64,000 bases of DNA from Malachius bipustulatus. Its lineage: Eukaryota; Arthropoda; Insecta; Coleoptera; Melyridae. Shown piece after piece: positions 1 to 14,000 of the stretch. The stretch spans positions 48,535,341 to 48,599,340 of the forward strand of contig OU342632.1 of the NCBI GenBank assembly GCA_910589415.1, written 5' to 3'. The translations under genes were made by a program, and so were the position numbers. The stretch's first letter is position 1, and each line of letters starts with the position of its first letter. Below the pieces are notes generated by a model that was not told the origin of the DNA, did not search any database, and saw only the letters and a list, made by a program, of their open reading frames with translations.

Positions 1-1206
1 GTTTACTACCCTTATTTTAGTGTTCAGGAAATCAGGGGGAATTTCTCTAGATGTAAAATAGTTATCCATTGTGATATTTCTACCACTATTCAGTATTGGT
101 GTTGCTAGACGTTTTACAAGACTTTCGGCTTTATTATTGTATTGATATGGCCCATCAGGTTGTCTTCCAGGATATATTTCCATATTCAATGTGTAAAACA
201 TTTTAGAATCCACAAGAGAATAAATTTTGATTCCGTATTTAGTGGATTTGTTTGCAATCTATTGGCGAAATTTACATCTACCTTGAAATGCAGGCAGCAT
301 TTCATCGATTGTTGTGTATTCGCCTGACTGGTAGTTGTTCAAGCAGCATGAAATAAACCCATCAAAGACTTCTCGTATAAGTGCCAAATTATCTATAACT
401 TTTCTTTCGGCTCTGGTATTTATATTGTTGAACCGAAGGGCTTCTAGCAATGTATAAAAACGGCGACCGGACATCACAGCACGGAAACATTCAGGAGATG
501 TTCCGTCGTCCGACCAAAGTTCCTGTATAGTAAGATGAGATGATTTTTTTATTCCTGCCATGTAGAGAGAAGACCTATCAGGGCGGCTATTTCCGGCGGT
601 GTTATATCAGGACAATCCCTTTTCCTTCCATAATTTTCTCGCATTTTGGATAAACAAATGTTTGTATATGTTGTAATGTTGTACACAGTTTCATCTGGAA
701 AAAACAATTTCCATGCATCAATTGCTGCCTTTGCGTTTCTAGCCACCGATTTTATGCCATGAACTTCCATGACAATATTTTATTTTCCTTGCTTTCTCTT
801 AGTACATGAAGGATGCATTCCCCATATCGTTTTGTTGTCTTTACCTAAATAGGTGAGCCTAGGATGATGTATTTCTTCTTTTCATGTTTCTGATTCTTCA
901 TCTGCAGATTGCTCCGTTTCTGTCAAATGATCACTGTGTTCAGAAGGAGCATCTGAAACACATTCGTCCAACCATCTTTCAACAGCTTCATTACCCGCAT
1001 AATTTCCAGAATATTCAGGAAAACATGGAATTTCCACTAAACAAATAATAATCGCATTATAATAAAAATTTACCGATAATAGCAGACATAAGAAAGAGTA
1101 ACAACTTAAAGTTTTTTTTTTACATACCACATTCTTCCTCTTCTGCTGGAGTCGTTTCATTTATATGTTGTAACGCTAACTCCACTCATTTCCTTCCACG
1201 CTTCAT
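1..1206 (-). pseudogene. piggyBac-like transposase, broken, cut by window edge
   Basis: The minus strand reads as the N-terminal and central part of a piggyBac-family (DDE_Tnp_1_7) transposase, a cut-and-paste enzyme for TTAA-targeting transposons. The start at 1206 reads MKRGRK. An acidic N-terminal segment follows, then GKDNKTIW (about 835), IQELW, and TIDEMLPAFQGRCKFR (about 260-310), then YGIKIYSL and DNYFTS (about 70), where the reading runs off the window. In-frame stops occur near 1186, 880, 780 and 258. A frameshift, apparently two extra bases in a CT run, lies near 560-570. The gene is therefore dead. A candidate intron lies at 1037-1127. Whether it came from an active transposon or a once-domesticated copy cannot be told. 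Family call is firm; the C-terminal half is outside the window. Confidence 0.88.
1037..1127 (-). other. candidate intron inside the piggyBac-like pseudogene
   Basis: Read on the minus strand, a GTATGT donor begins at 1127 and a TTGTTTAG acceptor ends at 1037, a 91-nt interval that is AT-rich. Removing it joins an acidic stretch (TTPAEEEEC) to the acidic segment before PEYSGN in one frame. Without removal the peptide has a hydrophobic stretch unlike a piggyBac N-terminus. Inferred from splice-site shape only; no transcript evidence. Confidence 0.5.
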
Positions 1207-1312
1207 TATGCAATAGTTTTTACACATGTAATGTTGATAATCAAATATACTTGTTCATCACTCACACATAAACATTATGCATTGACACAGAAAAAATCTT
1301 GATTTATGGCAC

Positions 1313-1675
1313 GATGACTAAAACCCTCACGCATTTGACCGCACTGCATCGTACAAGGTCACAAGCAGAACTAGCTGGGGCGACGTGACCGGAGATAGAA
1401 CCAAAGTTTTTATTTTACACGTGTATTGGGTTTTTCGATCACTCACGTAGTTTGTCGCTTGATGAGCAAAACGCTCACGCCTTTGTTAGCGCTGCAACAA
1501 ACACCTTCGTAAACGGAACTGAGACCGCCTTTTCCATTTTGTTTGCTAGTAACTGTTAACTAAGGAAAAACAGCTAGATAGTCGAAAGGACAAAACTGTG
1601 TCTTCAAAAATTACCTGCTGATAACCAATTTAATGAAAACGTGAGCCAAATGCTCATATAGCGACGAATGCCGGG
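1313..1675 (-). repeat. piggyBac-type end region with subterminal inverted motifs
   Basis: Upstream of the pseudogene start are three related 17-19 bp motifs of the form GTGAGC-N5-GCTCAT: near 1313-1333 (degenerate), 1461-1479 and 1641-1657, the last in the opposite orientation. Read on the minus strand, a CCCGGCATTCGTCGC sequence begins at 1675 after TCAA. This fits a piggyBac end, which usually starts with CCC next to TTAA, with one changed target base. The other end is outside the window, so the boundary is provisional. Confidence 0.45.
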
Positions 1676-1795
1676 TTGAAAATAAATATATTATAATTTC
1701 AATAAGTGAACATGCATAAAAACAATTCATACAAAGAAAGTATTTAATAAGACAAAATGAAAAAATAACATTATCAATAGAAAATATTCGAAAAA

Positions 1796-2006
1796 TTATT
1801 TCTTTTTAACAGCAGTTTTTATCAATTTATGGATAATTTTTTCACGTTCTAGACTACTTTCTATACAGCATAGTAGCTGTTCATCTGTCAAAGGAGTTCC
1901 TCCAGGTTTGTGAACTGTGCAAAGTTCGCCTTGTTTTACAACGACTGTTACTAAACCAGTGCATAAGTTCTCTTCTTCCACTGTTGGATCAGCTAATAAA
2001 GTTTTA
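1796..2006 (-). CDS. EXOSC8: EXOSC8 terminal exon
   Basis: The acceptor TTGTAG lies at 2007-2012. The exon starts in phase 2 (its first T completes an Asp codon from the previous exon) and ends with TAA at 1796-1798. It encodes the end of the RNase PH-like fold, [12 protein letters not shown] then [11 protein letters not shown], and a lysine-rich tail ending AVKKK. An ATTAAA polyadenylation signal candidate follows near 1740 on the minus strand. Confidence 0.93.
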
Positions 2007-5000
2007 CTACAATTACACAAAGACATGAAATTAATTTATTATACATCCATTTTTGATTTTCACCAGTAGCCATGTCAAATTAGGATTCAACCTCAGAATG
2101 CTGTAAATTGGTATATACCTTTGTTTGCTTATTAAAAAAACACTCGCTCTATTTCAAGCACTGCTCGAAAACACGTGTTTTCAAGACCTTTATATCCTCC
2201 ACTAATACTTTAATATACTATTATTCACAGAAACGCTTTTTTCACATTTGTTGGCCTTGAGAATAATCGTAGTAGGTGGCAAAACCAAAGTTTTTCATTT
2301 AATTAATTTTGAATTTTGAACTTATTTGGACCTACAGCAGTGTAGGTCCATCATGAAAAATTAATTACGGAACAACCATACAAGATACGAAGCTTTGATA
2401 AAAATGTAAAAAGTGTAGCAAAACCTTTGGATAAAAAATACAGAATCAATCAGTGGTGTGCAGATAGAAAGTTCTGGAGTAAAAAGTGAGACGTGACATC
2501 AAAAATAGGAACTTCAGTTTATTGGTATGTCAATGTTTGCAAAACTATGTGAGTTTTTTGGTTTTAACAATAGGAGTAGGTATTGAGTAGGCGATGGAAT
2601 TTTGGAGTTCCTTAGTTAATCCATTTTTTACTTATTCTGGAAAAACGTGTATTTGGTTGATACACGTTTTAAGTGCTGTATCTTGAAAAGGGTGCCTTAT
2701 GGGACATAGATAATCTCAGTTAAATCAGCATATTTTTTACTCGGAAATCAGTGGTAGAACCTTGGTGGTACCTTTTAGCGACACCCTGTAGGGTATCCCA
2801 TTTAAAAAAATAGACAACGTCCATTACTGAGCCAAGGAACACCCTGTATAAAATTTTTTACGTCAATAGAAAATAGAAAGTAAATTAAATTCTATAAAAT
2901 TGACCTGTTTCGGCTTTTTTTAATTTTACAAATAATAACTGAGGAAATGAATTTATTCGTTACATATTATGATTCACCCTGTATTGAAACGTATTTTAAA
3001 CATTAAAAATAACTCTTTTACAGATCGAGGTTCGTTCAAGAAATATTTTCAAAAATGAAAAATTTTAGGTAGCTCTACTACTAACTGTCTTATGGCTTTA
3101 CATCTGGAAATATTTCTTGAACAAAATCCAATCTGGAAAAGAGTTATTTTTCATGTTTAAAATACGTTTTTATAGATTTTGGCTCTCCTGTTACCAAACA
3201 CCTTGTATAGTTCCTGTACGAGGTCTGGCTATTAAATAACGAGACCGCATATGAAAAAGATGTTCATTGTAAAAATTATTCTACAATCGAATGCTCCCCT
3301 TCAATGTACTCCCCTCCCCTCGTCACACACCGTTCCATTCGTTTTTTCCATTGGTGAAAGCAATGCTGGAAGTCTTCTTTTGTGATAGAATTTAGAAGCT
3401 CCGCCGATTTTCGCTTCACCTCTTCCATCGACTCAAACCGGGTTCCTTTTAAGGCAGACTTGATCTTCGGAAACAAGAAAAAGTCACAAGGCGCTAATCA
3501 GGTGAGTACGGAGCGTGTTCAAGCACTGGAGTGTCTTTAGCAGCTAAATAACTCTTCACAGACAGCACGTTATTTTTCCACAACTCCGGCCGTTTCTTAC
3601 GAACTTTCTCTCGCAGTGTTGCCAGATATAATAATAAACAAATAAACAAATAATAAGTTTGGTTTACAGTTTGACCTTCTGGAACCCATTCAATCAACAC
3701 GATGCAATTGATGTAGAAAAAACGATTAGCATGACCTTAAATTTTGATTTGGACATCCTTGCTTTCTTCATTCTTGGCGATGAAGGAGTTTTCCAGTGCA
3801 TGGATTGCCGCTTAGTTTCAACATCGTACTGGAATATCCAGGTTTCATCGCAAGTTATGATGTTTTCCATCAATTCAGGTTCTTCATCTAACCTCTTAAG
3901 AAAATCTGAGCAGATCTGTTGACGGACGAGCTTTTGGTCGGGGGTCAACTTTTTTGGGACCAACTTCGCACAGACTTTCTTCATGTTCAATTCGTCATGT
4001 AAAGTTTTTCTGACCATTTCTTTATCGGCGTTTACAGTCTCAGCAATCATCCGAATTCTCATACGACGATCTTCGCTCACAATTTCATTGACTTTAGTCA
4101 CTACTCACTGTTGAAACAGTTGAAACAGACACAGGTCGACCTGGACGTTGGTCATCTTCGATGCTCTCCCCGCCTTCAGAAAACCTTTTATACCATTCGA
4201 AAACCCGTGCACGAGATAGATAATCTTCACCGTAGGCCTCTTTCAACAATTTATAGCACTCAGTCGGAGTTTTTTTTTTTTAACGAGAAATTTCACATTG
4301 CTCATGTTTTTCGTCACACATTGTTATTGGCAAGAGAAAAAACCGCATTCGTTTTCAACTTCTATAGAAAAAATACTACTAAAGCGACAAAAACGTGTTT
4401 TCATACTGGCGAAGCAGACACTACACGCTAACCAACGCTGCATTCGTTTCCCTCCCCACATCTCTAGGTCGCCTTCTGCGCGCAGTCTAGTTATTTAATA
4501 GCCAGACCTCGTATGCACGCTTGCCACTCACAAAAGCTTTAAACGGAAACTGTTGATAATGTATGACCTAAAAGTTTTGTGATAACCTTAAATAGAAAAC
4601 GAATTTTGCACAGAAAACGAGACAATGGTGAAAAATCGATTTTTGTGTCGCAAGTAAATCTTGCAACGGGGATACCAGATCATTCCAGATTGTTCTACCA
4701 GCCTTTAGACTGTCCAAACAAAGGTTTTTACCAATTTACAGCTTACTACCATATACAGGGTGAGGCGCGAGAACCTTAGGGCAATTTTATATGGAGAAGT
4801 CCTTGGAGTAGAAGTCTAAAAATTTGTAGTTATATAATTTCGGTTTTGACGAGCTGAACTAAAATATTCACAACCCCACACCACTTCCGGTTATACCGGA
4901 AGTTGCCATATTTTTCTTTTTTAAATGGTACACCCTGTATATTATTAAATTTTCAGATTGCTTGAAAAACAGTAATAAAAATTATGTTTACAGTTCAAAT

Positions 5001-8000
5001 TTGTAACGACCAATTAATGAGTTATAAACAAAATGATAATTGCAATTTTCCATTTTCAAAAAAGCTTAGCTTGGAAACGGGTCAAGATATCGGAAAACGG
5101 CTTACATGTCCCTATCCTAACTTTTTGTATACTATGCTGGAGTACCTACAAAAAAAAATATTTTTTATTAATTTTTTTTTGAAAATTGCTGATTTTTCAT
5201 CACTTTGTATACAAATTTCATCAGCACTATAAGATACTACATGAAAAGTTAAGATAGGGACATGTAAGCCGTTTTCATCTATCTTGACCCATTTTCGACC
5301 TAAGCTGCTTTGAAAATGGAAAATTGCTATTTTCATTTGTTTATAACTCATAAACCACTCGTTCCAATTTAGAACTCTAAAGACCATTTTTATTACATTT
5401 TTTCAGGCAATCTGAAAATGTAACAATATACAGGTTGTCCCATTTAAAATAAGATAGTTGATGGCAACTTCCGGTATAACCGGAAATGGTGAGGGGTTGT
5501 GAATATTTTAGTTCAGCTCGTCAAAACCGAAATTATACACGTACAAATTTTTAGACTTCTACTCCCAGGACTTCTCCATATAAAAATGCCCTAAGGTTCT
5601 CGCGCCGCACCCTGTATACCCAGGTTTGTCCATTATTTTGCCTAATTCGACTGGATTACAGTTCGTCGCCTTTATCGTGACCTAACTGGCAAAATTGTGA
5701 ATATTGAAATATTTTCTGAAAAACTATGCTCGTGTAACTCTTTAAGCTCACGATGTGGCAAATCTGCACATTTGACAGTTGAAGGTAGTTGAATGTTAGT
5801 GGAAACAATTTTGTTCTCAGCAGCGAAAAATTGTTTCCACATGACAAAGGCAACGAGTTACATTTAGTACAGTCACTGAAGGTGAAAATAGGCTATCACC
5901 TTAGAATTCTTTGAACCTCAATCGATTTTCATGAAAATTTGGGATCAAGCTTATTTTACCACACCCCTTTTGCAAAAAAAATGGAAACTAAAGCAATTCA
6001 ATCGGTGGAAATCTTATTTAGTTAAATAGAATAAATATTCTGTAACATTTTGAAGCATGATATGATTTCCATCAATTTTATAACCCTTAGAGACCATCCC
6101 TTAAGTCGACAATCATGAAAACATTGTCTTTTGTCTCCCTGAAATATTAAATCGCACATTAACACTGCACAAAAAATTTGTTTACTGCTTATATAATTTT
6201 TTGATTTTCTGTGAATTTTCAACCCTTAAAAACCACCCATTATCTTGGAATCAATGGAAAAATTATTTTTTCTGCAAGCGTTCTAAAATGCGGCAATTAT
6301 CATACTGTACACACCTTGTAGAACGATCTCATTATGTTACTGTAACAATATTTTCATTATTGTCCTAGCATAATAATAATTAACGTATGACATCGTCAAA
6401 ATACATTGAATTCGGACAACTGGAAGTACCCGCGGATTATCTAGCTACTATTGCTACGACTATATGCTTTCTAATAATGGCGAGTGCTGTCAATCTAGCA
6501 TAGGGTTAGAGTTCAATGTTCAATGACAAAATGTGTTATTGACATTGACGTAGTAAACGTCAACGCAATTTTTTTAATTTTAATTAATAATTATTCTGAG
6601 TGACACTATTAAATTAAAAAGTACATTATAAAATCTACGGTGCATTATAGTTTGTGTTGCAGTCCTTTATAAAATATAAATAAATAAATTCAGAAAATTT
6701 TATGTTTCAATACTACGCTTGCGGAAAAAATCGTATATGTCACTTGGAGTAGAATGCTCATTTTGTGTTTCGCTCAATGATCGCCTTCTACTCCTAGTAA
6801 CATAATATACTATTTTAGCAGCTTCAATCGTTTCAATTCTGAATTTATAAATAAATCTTATTATATAAAAAAATTATTTATTTATTGTGAAATTTTGACC
6901 CTTAAGATTCGAAGTCAAATTACCAGAGTGGAGCGACTATGTCTGAACTACACAGTTAAGACCGATGCTCCCTCTTTTGACAAAAAACAATATTCAATTG
7001 ATCAGAATCTTTTTCACTACTTATGATATGTTTGATTTATTTATTTTAACTCTCGACCCCCAAAGAAATTGAACAAATTGATGAAAAATCGTCATTAAAA
7101 ATCTTGAAACTTTTTACTAGTATATTTATTAATCATTTAATGTGATCACCACCACACATCATATAATATGAAATTACAGATACAAAATATAGACTCCTAA
7201 AATTCAAATTCAAAAAAGAAAAATTAAATTTTTTTTACCTATAGTTTTGTATTTTATAGTAGGTAGGTATAGTATAGTTTCGTTATTTTTTATGTCATTG
7301 AGCCCATCCGAAAATCATTTTGAAGGTAATTTTAAGGGGTATAAGGTCATCCATAACTCCGCTTTTTTAAACCCTTCATTTTTAAAAGTTGAAAGGTTAA
7401 AGGGCAAGGGTCAGATGCCCACAATAAATTTTAAACTTCTAACGCTGATATCTCAGTTGTTTTTTATCCAACAAAAATAAAGAGTAGCCCAAAATCTTTG
7501 TTAAGAAAAAATCTAAATTTCTATTTTTGGCCATCTTTATGTATATTTAGTAATTTTAGAGCTATTACGAAGACAAGAGACATTTTTAGAGAAATTTGAA
7601 AAATTCTGTTTTATTCAAATCATACTTAAAAAAAAAGCATTCTAAACCTGTCAAAGTTTTTGAGCTGATTTATAATAAAATAAAGTAAATTATACAGGGA
7701 TTACTATAAATTTAAATTTTGGTAGAAATGGCCTAGGTTTTATATCTCACTATTTCTTTAAAAATTTGAGAGTCCCATATAATATTCATCATAAGTCGTT
7801 TAATTTCAATTCGATCAATCCATTCAGGTCTTATTTTAAAGGCCTTTTCAGGTCCTTCAAGTTCTTTCAAAAGTGTTCGATAGATATTTTCCCAAAAATG
7901 TATCGGTTTTTCCATTATTTAACCTGAAATACTTACGTTCGAGTACTCAAGAAAAAAAAATACCTTTAGCTAGCTGTAAGTCGATTTGTATTCATGTTCA

Positions 8001-11000
8001 TAAAAAAATTAATCTCCAATAATGTCTTTATTTTCTTATTAGCTTTCATTTTGATAAGAACAATTTTTTTATATAAAAGGTATAGTTTTGGAGTTACTCA
8101 TATTTATAACAGTTTCAAAACATGCATTTTTTAATAAAAAATCAGCATTTCCAATCATTAATAACTCAAAAAATATTGACTTATCAAAAAACTTTCTAGA
8201 ATAGGTACATTTAGTTTATAATTATTAGCCCTTTTATCAATTTCCGAGGTTATTTTTGATAAAATAATTTCAACCCACGAGAAGGGGTGGCATCCACTCC
8301 CAGGGTAAAAGCGCAAGTCGGCACTATGTCACTTTTATTATTTGAAGCACCCTCTAACTACTTACCAATTTTCATGCAAATTGATGGAGGTTCAAACTTA
8401 TCCAAGGGGAAATCCTTCAGTGACTACTAATTATAAATACAAATAATACTTACTCTTCGAAAATGGCAAATGTGGTTGAAACTGGTATATTATGAACTTT
8501 GATGTGCTTTCTTTCTTCCAAATTTATCACTTTGTTGTCAAGAGCAGGATCATAATCAATAGATGGTAAAGTCACTGAAAAAAAAGAAACTATAAAATAT
8601 AAACATCACTTCATCTATTACAGTTGGTGCTTTTGATAGCGATATAATTTTTGAGATAGGCGAAAAGTAATGATTCCAAACATATTACAGTCACTTTACA
8701 AGGTTGTAGTGCAATGCAATCAATAGCATTTACTATTGTGTAAATTACATCAAGTACCTATAATTCTATCAATTTTTAAATAATAATAGGATGGTAGTAA
8801 TTGGTCTGAAAAATGGAGAAAGCAGTATGCAATGAGAACAGAATGATGACAATGGTGAAAATTGTAATGTACATTTCGTACGTACCGGCTAGATGCCGGT
8901 AACACAGAGACGACGGCGGCGCGCGCAGTTAGTGAGTGCTGGTGGTTTTTAGTGCATCGACCAACTCGAGTTCTCGTCGACTTCGACTGTCAAGGAAATC
9001 AGGTGCGTTCATCTCATACCGGCACTTTCACCTTCTTTCACTTCTGAATTCGCTAGAGGAAGGTACATTTTCGCAAACACATCAATTTTTAGCGAAATGG
9101 CGTGGTGAACCTTCACTTAAATTATTATAAACATCGAACACGTTTTTGGCTTGGTGAGTGTCGTAAAATGATGTTATTAATTGTGCTAGAATTATACAGA
9201 TCATATTTTCTTAAGACCGTATGCTAATTTTAATTATAGCTTTTAAACCCGATCGAGTTCGTTCGCATGTAAAATTTTGTCAGTCATTTTTTTGTTCCAA
9301 CCTATCTTGAGGACGGGAATAATTCTATGTACCCTCGGCAAGCAGACTCGATCGGGCCGTTCATTAATGCAAGAGTGGTTCTGATACACATGAAATTACA
9401 GCTTTTTTCCCTGGAGGCACATTTTTCCCTGGAGGCACATTTTTCCCTGGAGGCACATTTTCCTTGGAGGCCACTTTTTTTCCTGGAGGCAACTTTCTCC
9501 CCGGAAGCAGTTTACCGAGAAAGAACTCTACGTACCAAGGCAGATTTTCTTGGATACCAAATCACCCCTCAAACCAAGCAAGTTCCTGGAGCCAAGCCAT
9601 CCGAAAATAAGTGCCTTGTAACCTATTTAGCACCCGATCTATTCATTCGACTAGCACCGCACGCTCTTGTTTTTCTTATCTGTTAACCGTGCTCAAGAGT
9701 GTAGTATTCATAATTGTGATATTTTATATTTTAATAAAGAGAACCTGTTATTCTGCTGACCCGCTTGTTATTGTTGACCCTCTTAGACTAGCGACTCAAC
9801 CTACGACCCTTGTTTTTCTTGTCTCATGCTCTCAGCGACTATTTTTCCCCTCTAAGGGTTAGGATCATAATCAATAGATGGTAAAGTCACTGAAAAAAAG
9901 AAACTATAAAATATAAACATCACTTCATCTATTACAGTTGGTGCTTTTGATAGCGATATAATTTTTGAGATAGGCGAAAAGTAATGATTCCAAACATATT
10001 ACAGTCACTTTACAAGGTTGTAGTGCAATGCAATCAATAGCATTTACTATTGTGTAAATTACATCAAGTACCTATAATTCTATCAATTTTTAAATAATAA
10101 TAGGATGGTAGTAATTGGTCTGAAAAATGGAGAAAGCAGTATGCAATGAGAACAGAATGATGACAATGGTGAAAATTACAACACGAGCCGTAGGTGAGAA
10201 GTTGAGAAGAGCTATTTACTCTATAACTCTATGAAAAAATCATCAAACGCTTTCAAATATTTTTTAATGGGCTAAAAAAACATTGCTTGCGACGATTTCC
10301 TAGTCTGGTTGGCCCGGAGATATAAAGTGTTTGTTATTCTATGACGGCTTGCCATTAGCTAGTAGTTTGCATGAATCGATCAAAGCTGACAAGTTCAGAA
10401 GGGAACAAAGTGCAGTGCGATCACCCTGCTTTGTCGCATTTCTTGTACTTTTGTACTTATAGTATACTTATAGTACTCAAACTGTCAGAACGAATTTGTA
10501 GGTACTTTCAATCTCCTATTTATGTAATGTGTACTACATTCAAGAGCGTCAGTCATGCTTGTGATATATTCTTTGACATCATAGGGAGGGGGGGGGGGGG
10601 GGTTGATTGAGGTCGCTACTGGCAGGACTGGTGAAACAATTTTAGTCCGGGAGGGGAGTAAATGGTGGTCTACAGTACTGACTGCTGCAGAAGAACAAGA
10701 AGTGACCCAGTCGCTAATAAATGTATCCAAATGCGGGTTTCCACAGAAAAAGTACGAACTACTCACTACTCACTGCTCAACACAGTGGATAAAATTGTGA
10801 AAGAAGAGAAGATGAAAAAAGCTATTTGAAAATATTAGGTCAAGCCAAAAATTGTATCAGAGTTTTCTTAAAAGGCACAAGGAACTTTCCTCACGTGAAG
10901 CAGAAGGAATAATAATGGCACACAGTATGATCATAGGTTACATTAGAATGGTTTCAAGATTCGACTGAGTTTCTTTTCTGGAGAAAATAAATGCATTAGC

Positions 11001-14000
11001 AGACATTCTGGAGAATTCATCACAAATAATGAAAAATATGATGAAACTGGCTTTACAATGTGTCCTAAAAATTGGAAAGTATTGGCACAGCAAGAGTACA
11101 AAAATGTGTATGAGGTAAAAAATGTGAAGTAAGACGGCAAGAGTAATTGTTTTGATGGTTTCCTCAGCAAATGGAACAACCATGATACCTATTTCCATTT
11201 GTCCGATAAAACAAGGCCCTTGTTGATAGAGTTGGAGAAAATTGGTTTATTGGAACCTCTGAAGTGACACATTTTACAAATACATCGAGTCATAAATCCC
11301 ATCTTTCCATGGAACTGAGTACATAAAAGTACTCCAATCAGATGACTTCAGTGTTTTCAACAATTTGAAAACGAATTGAAAAAAAAAACGTATGGGAGTG
11401 GGAAATGAAGGAATAGGAATATTTCAACAGGGTGCTAACCAAATGTACTTTCTGAAACATGATGAAGCTTTACCACAAATAATTCATCAAGATTTGCGCA
11501 AATGTGACTTGTATCTAATGGATCTTGATCCAGTTGACTGTAGTAAGTGCATCAAGAACCGCATTGAAATATTGCATAGCCATAGAAATTCAGAAGTTGA
11601 ATGAAAAATTTGTCAAAGATGGAATTGAAGATATTGTATCAATCCTACAACAAATACAGAAAATGCAAAGACAAAATTATCCCCAAGAAATTATGCCAAG
11701 GTAGCTGATGATGCCACATTGAATTTTATGGGCCATATGTTTTTCATTTTTATGAAATAATATAAATTATTTAAACTGAAGATAATAAAGGACCCACGGA
11801 ATCCTAATGGGAATTAAGTACTCCCGGTCAAATTTGTTGTAATTTTGAGGATCTCTAGTATTCAATGAGTAGATAAGAAGTCTCCATGGGCATAACCTCC
11901 CCAAAACTCCTGTTCTCGAGACAATCATCTCTGAAGATATATTTTTTCAATCACGACAGTTACGCATTTATTTTTAAATATTGATCACCCTACTTGTTTT
12001 AGAGAGAAATGTTCGCTATACAATTTGATTGAAAAGCTGCTTCTGTTGCTATTGTTACATTTTAGGGTTCAGCCATTTTCCAGAAAATCGGGAAAAGGTT
12101 TTCAATTTGTGATATTATTTTTGTAATGGCTGTGATTTAAAATTGGATATTTTTTTATTTTTGACATTCTTTTTTCAATAAAGAAGCAATTTTTCAATAA
12201 ATAGTTCAAATGCGAGCTAGCTAAGATTTCCCTATAAAACAATCAAGAGGGCAAACATTTAAAAATAAATTCTTGACTGTCATGAGAGAAAAATCCATCT
12301 TCAGAGGTGAATATCTCGAGAACAGGAGGACTTGTTTTGTTTCTTTAAATTATGATTGCTTATGTATGCACCGGGCACCTGTTCTTTTTTTTTTGTGCTG
12401 TGCGAGGTCTCAACTTTTAATATTATCCTTTGCCATATTTTTTTTATACTTAGCACTTTTTGTTGTGATCTCGCGCGGCCGTTGCGTGTCTGGGGTCTTG
12501 TCGTTGTATAAAGTAGGAATATACCTATAATAATATGTACTTATAATTTTATAGTTGTTATCGCTTTTTTATTATGGAGCGAGGTTAGTTAAGCTTATCA
12601 TATAAAATACTCTATACTTTATAATTAAAGAGTGTCCAGCTTTATCGTATAATTTAACAATATATAATATTGTTCTTTATCTCATCTTTTTTGTCTTTTC
12701 TATTCTTCTTTTGTTATCTTTTTTTTTTTCCTTCTTTGATACTTACCTAGCGTAATCTAGTACTCCTATTAACATATTTGTTTACGCTATTTTTTAATCT
12801 GTTTTTTCTTGCTGTTTACTCTCGATATTCACCGCTATCATATGACTCATACGAAAATTGGCCACTTGAATCTACAGTCTAATGCCCGTATTCACAAACG
12901 ATAATTTCCTAAATAATTACGTAATTATTTAAATGAGTGAGATGGAGATGTGCAATTTTTTTACAATAGAATGAGTTGGGGATAATTGATTACGTAATTA
13001 TTTAGGAAATTATCGTTTGTGAATACGGGCGTATGTGTACTGGCTTTGATGATCTCAGGTTTTTAATCGAAAATCAAAACTTTTTTCTGCTTATGCTCAC
13101 TGAAACGTGGTTGACTGATGATGTTGATGAGAACGTTTTCGATATTCCGGGTTACAGGCTGTTCAGAAAAGATAGGCCGAGTAGAGGGGGGGGGGGGAGT
13201 GGGATTTTACATCAAGGATACATTTTTACCTGAAATAATCAGTTTTAGCTTTCCTTTAAATTCAGCTTTGGAATATATGGTGTTTAAGCTAAGAATAAAA
13301 AATCATACAGTTGATTTTGGTGTATTTTATCGACCACCGAAGACAAATTTAAACTCCTGCCTAGCGGACCTTGATAATATTCTTTCTTATGTTTGTCCGT
13401 TGGTTGATTACTTTTTTTGTTTGGGCGACTTTAATGTCGATCTTTTTAACCTTGACAATCAGTTAGTGAAATGTTTTGATAATTATAATTTCTCACAGCT
13501 TATTAATGAGCCAACTAGGATTATGAAAACTTCCAGTACCTTGATCGATCCCGTTTTTGTTACAGATAAAGAGGTTGTAATTGATAGTGGAACGATTGCT
13601 GCTGATTGTATTTCAGATCACAGGTTGGTTTTTTGTACACTGAATATACTTAAAAATATAGTGACTCCACGTGAAATTACATACCGTTCTTTCAATAATT
13701 TTAATTATAATCTTTTCCTTGAGGATCTTGAGTCCCTTCCTTGGCATCTGATGTTATATGAAGGAAATATCGATACTAAGATTTCCATGTTTAATAGTTT
13801 TATACTGTCAGTGATCGATGCTCATGCACCGGTTAGAAAAGTTCGCATTACAAAAAAGAGGGCTCTGTGGTTAACCTCGAATATAAGAGTTTATATAAAT
13901 TTGCGAAATAGAGCTTTGCAAAGGTTTAAGCAATCTAAAAATGGTGAAGACTGCCTGCGATACAAACAGTTGAGAAATTTTACTTTGTCTTGTATTAGAA

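Noticed and set aside
5112..5387. ORFs 4984-5232 and 5112-5387
   Set aside because: They are mirror readings of the arms of the foldback element 4756-5614 (shared MSYKQ and HFQS words) and have no domain.
9327..9686. 119-codon ORF with repeated SLEAHF
   Set aside because: It is an 18-bp minisatellite read through; 18 is a multiple of three, so the frame stays open by chance. No domain on either side.
10485..10766. 93-codon minus ORF with a proline run
   Set aside because: The proline run is the G-run at 10583-10602 read in reverse; the region is the start of a decayed pogo-like copy on the other strand.
13187..13198. G-run as evidence of a programmed frameshift in the LINE
   Set aside because: A homopolymer length change explains the frame break, and the element has other breaks. 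No need for recoding.
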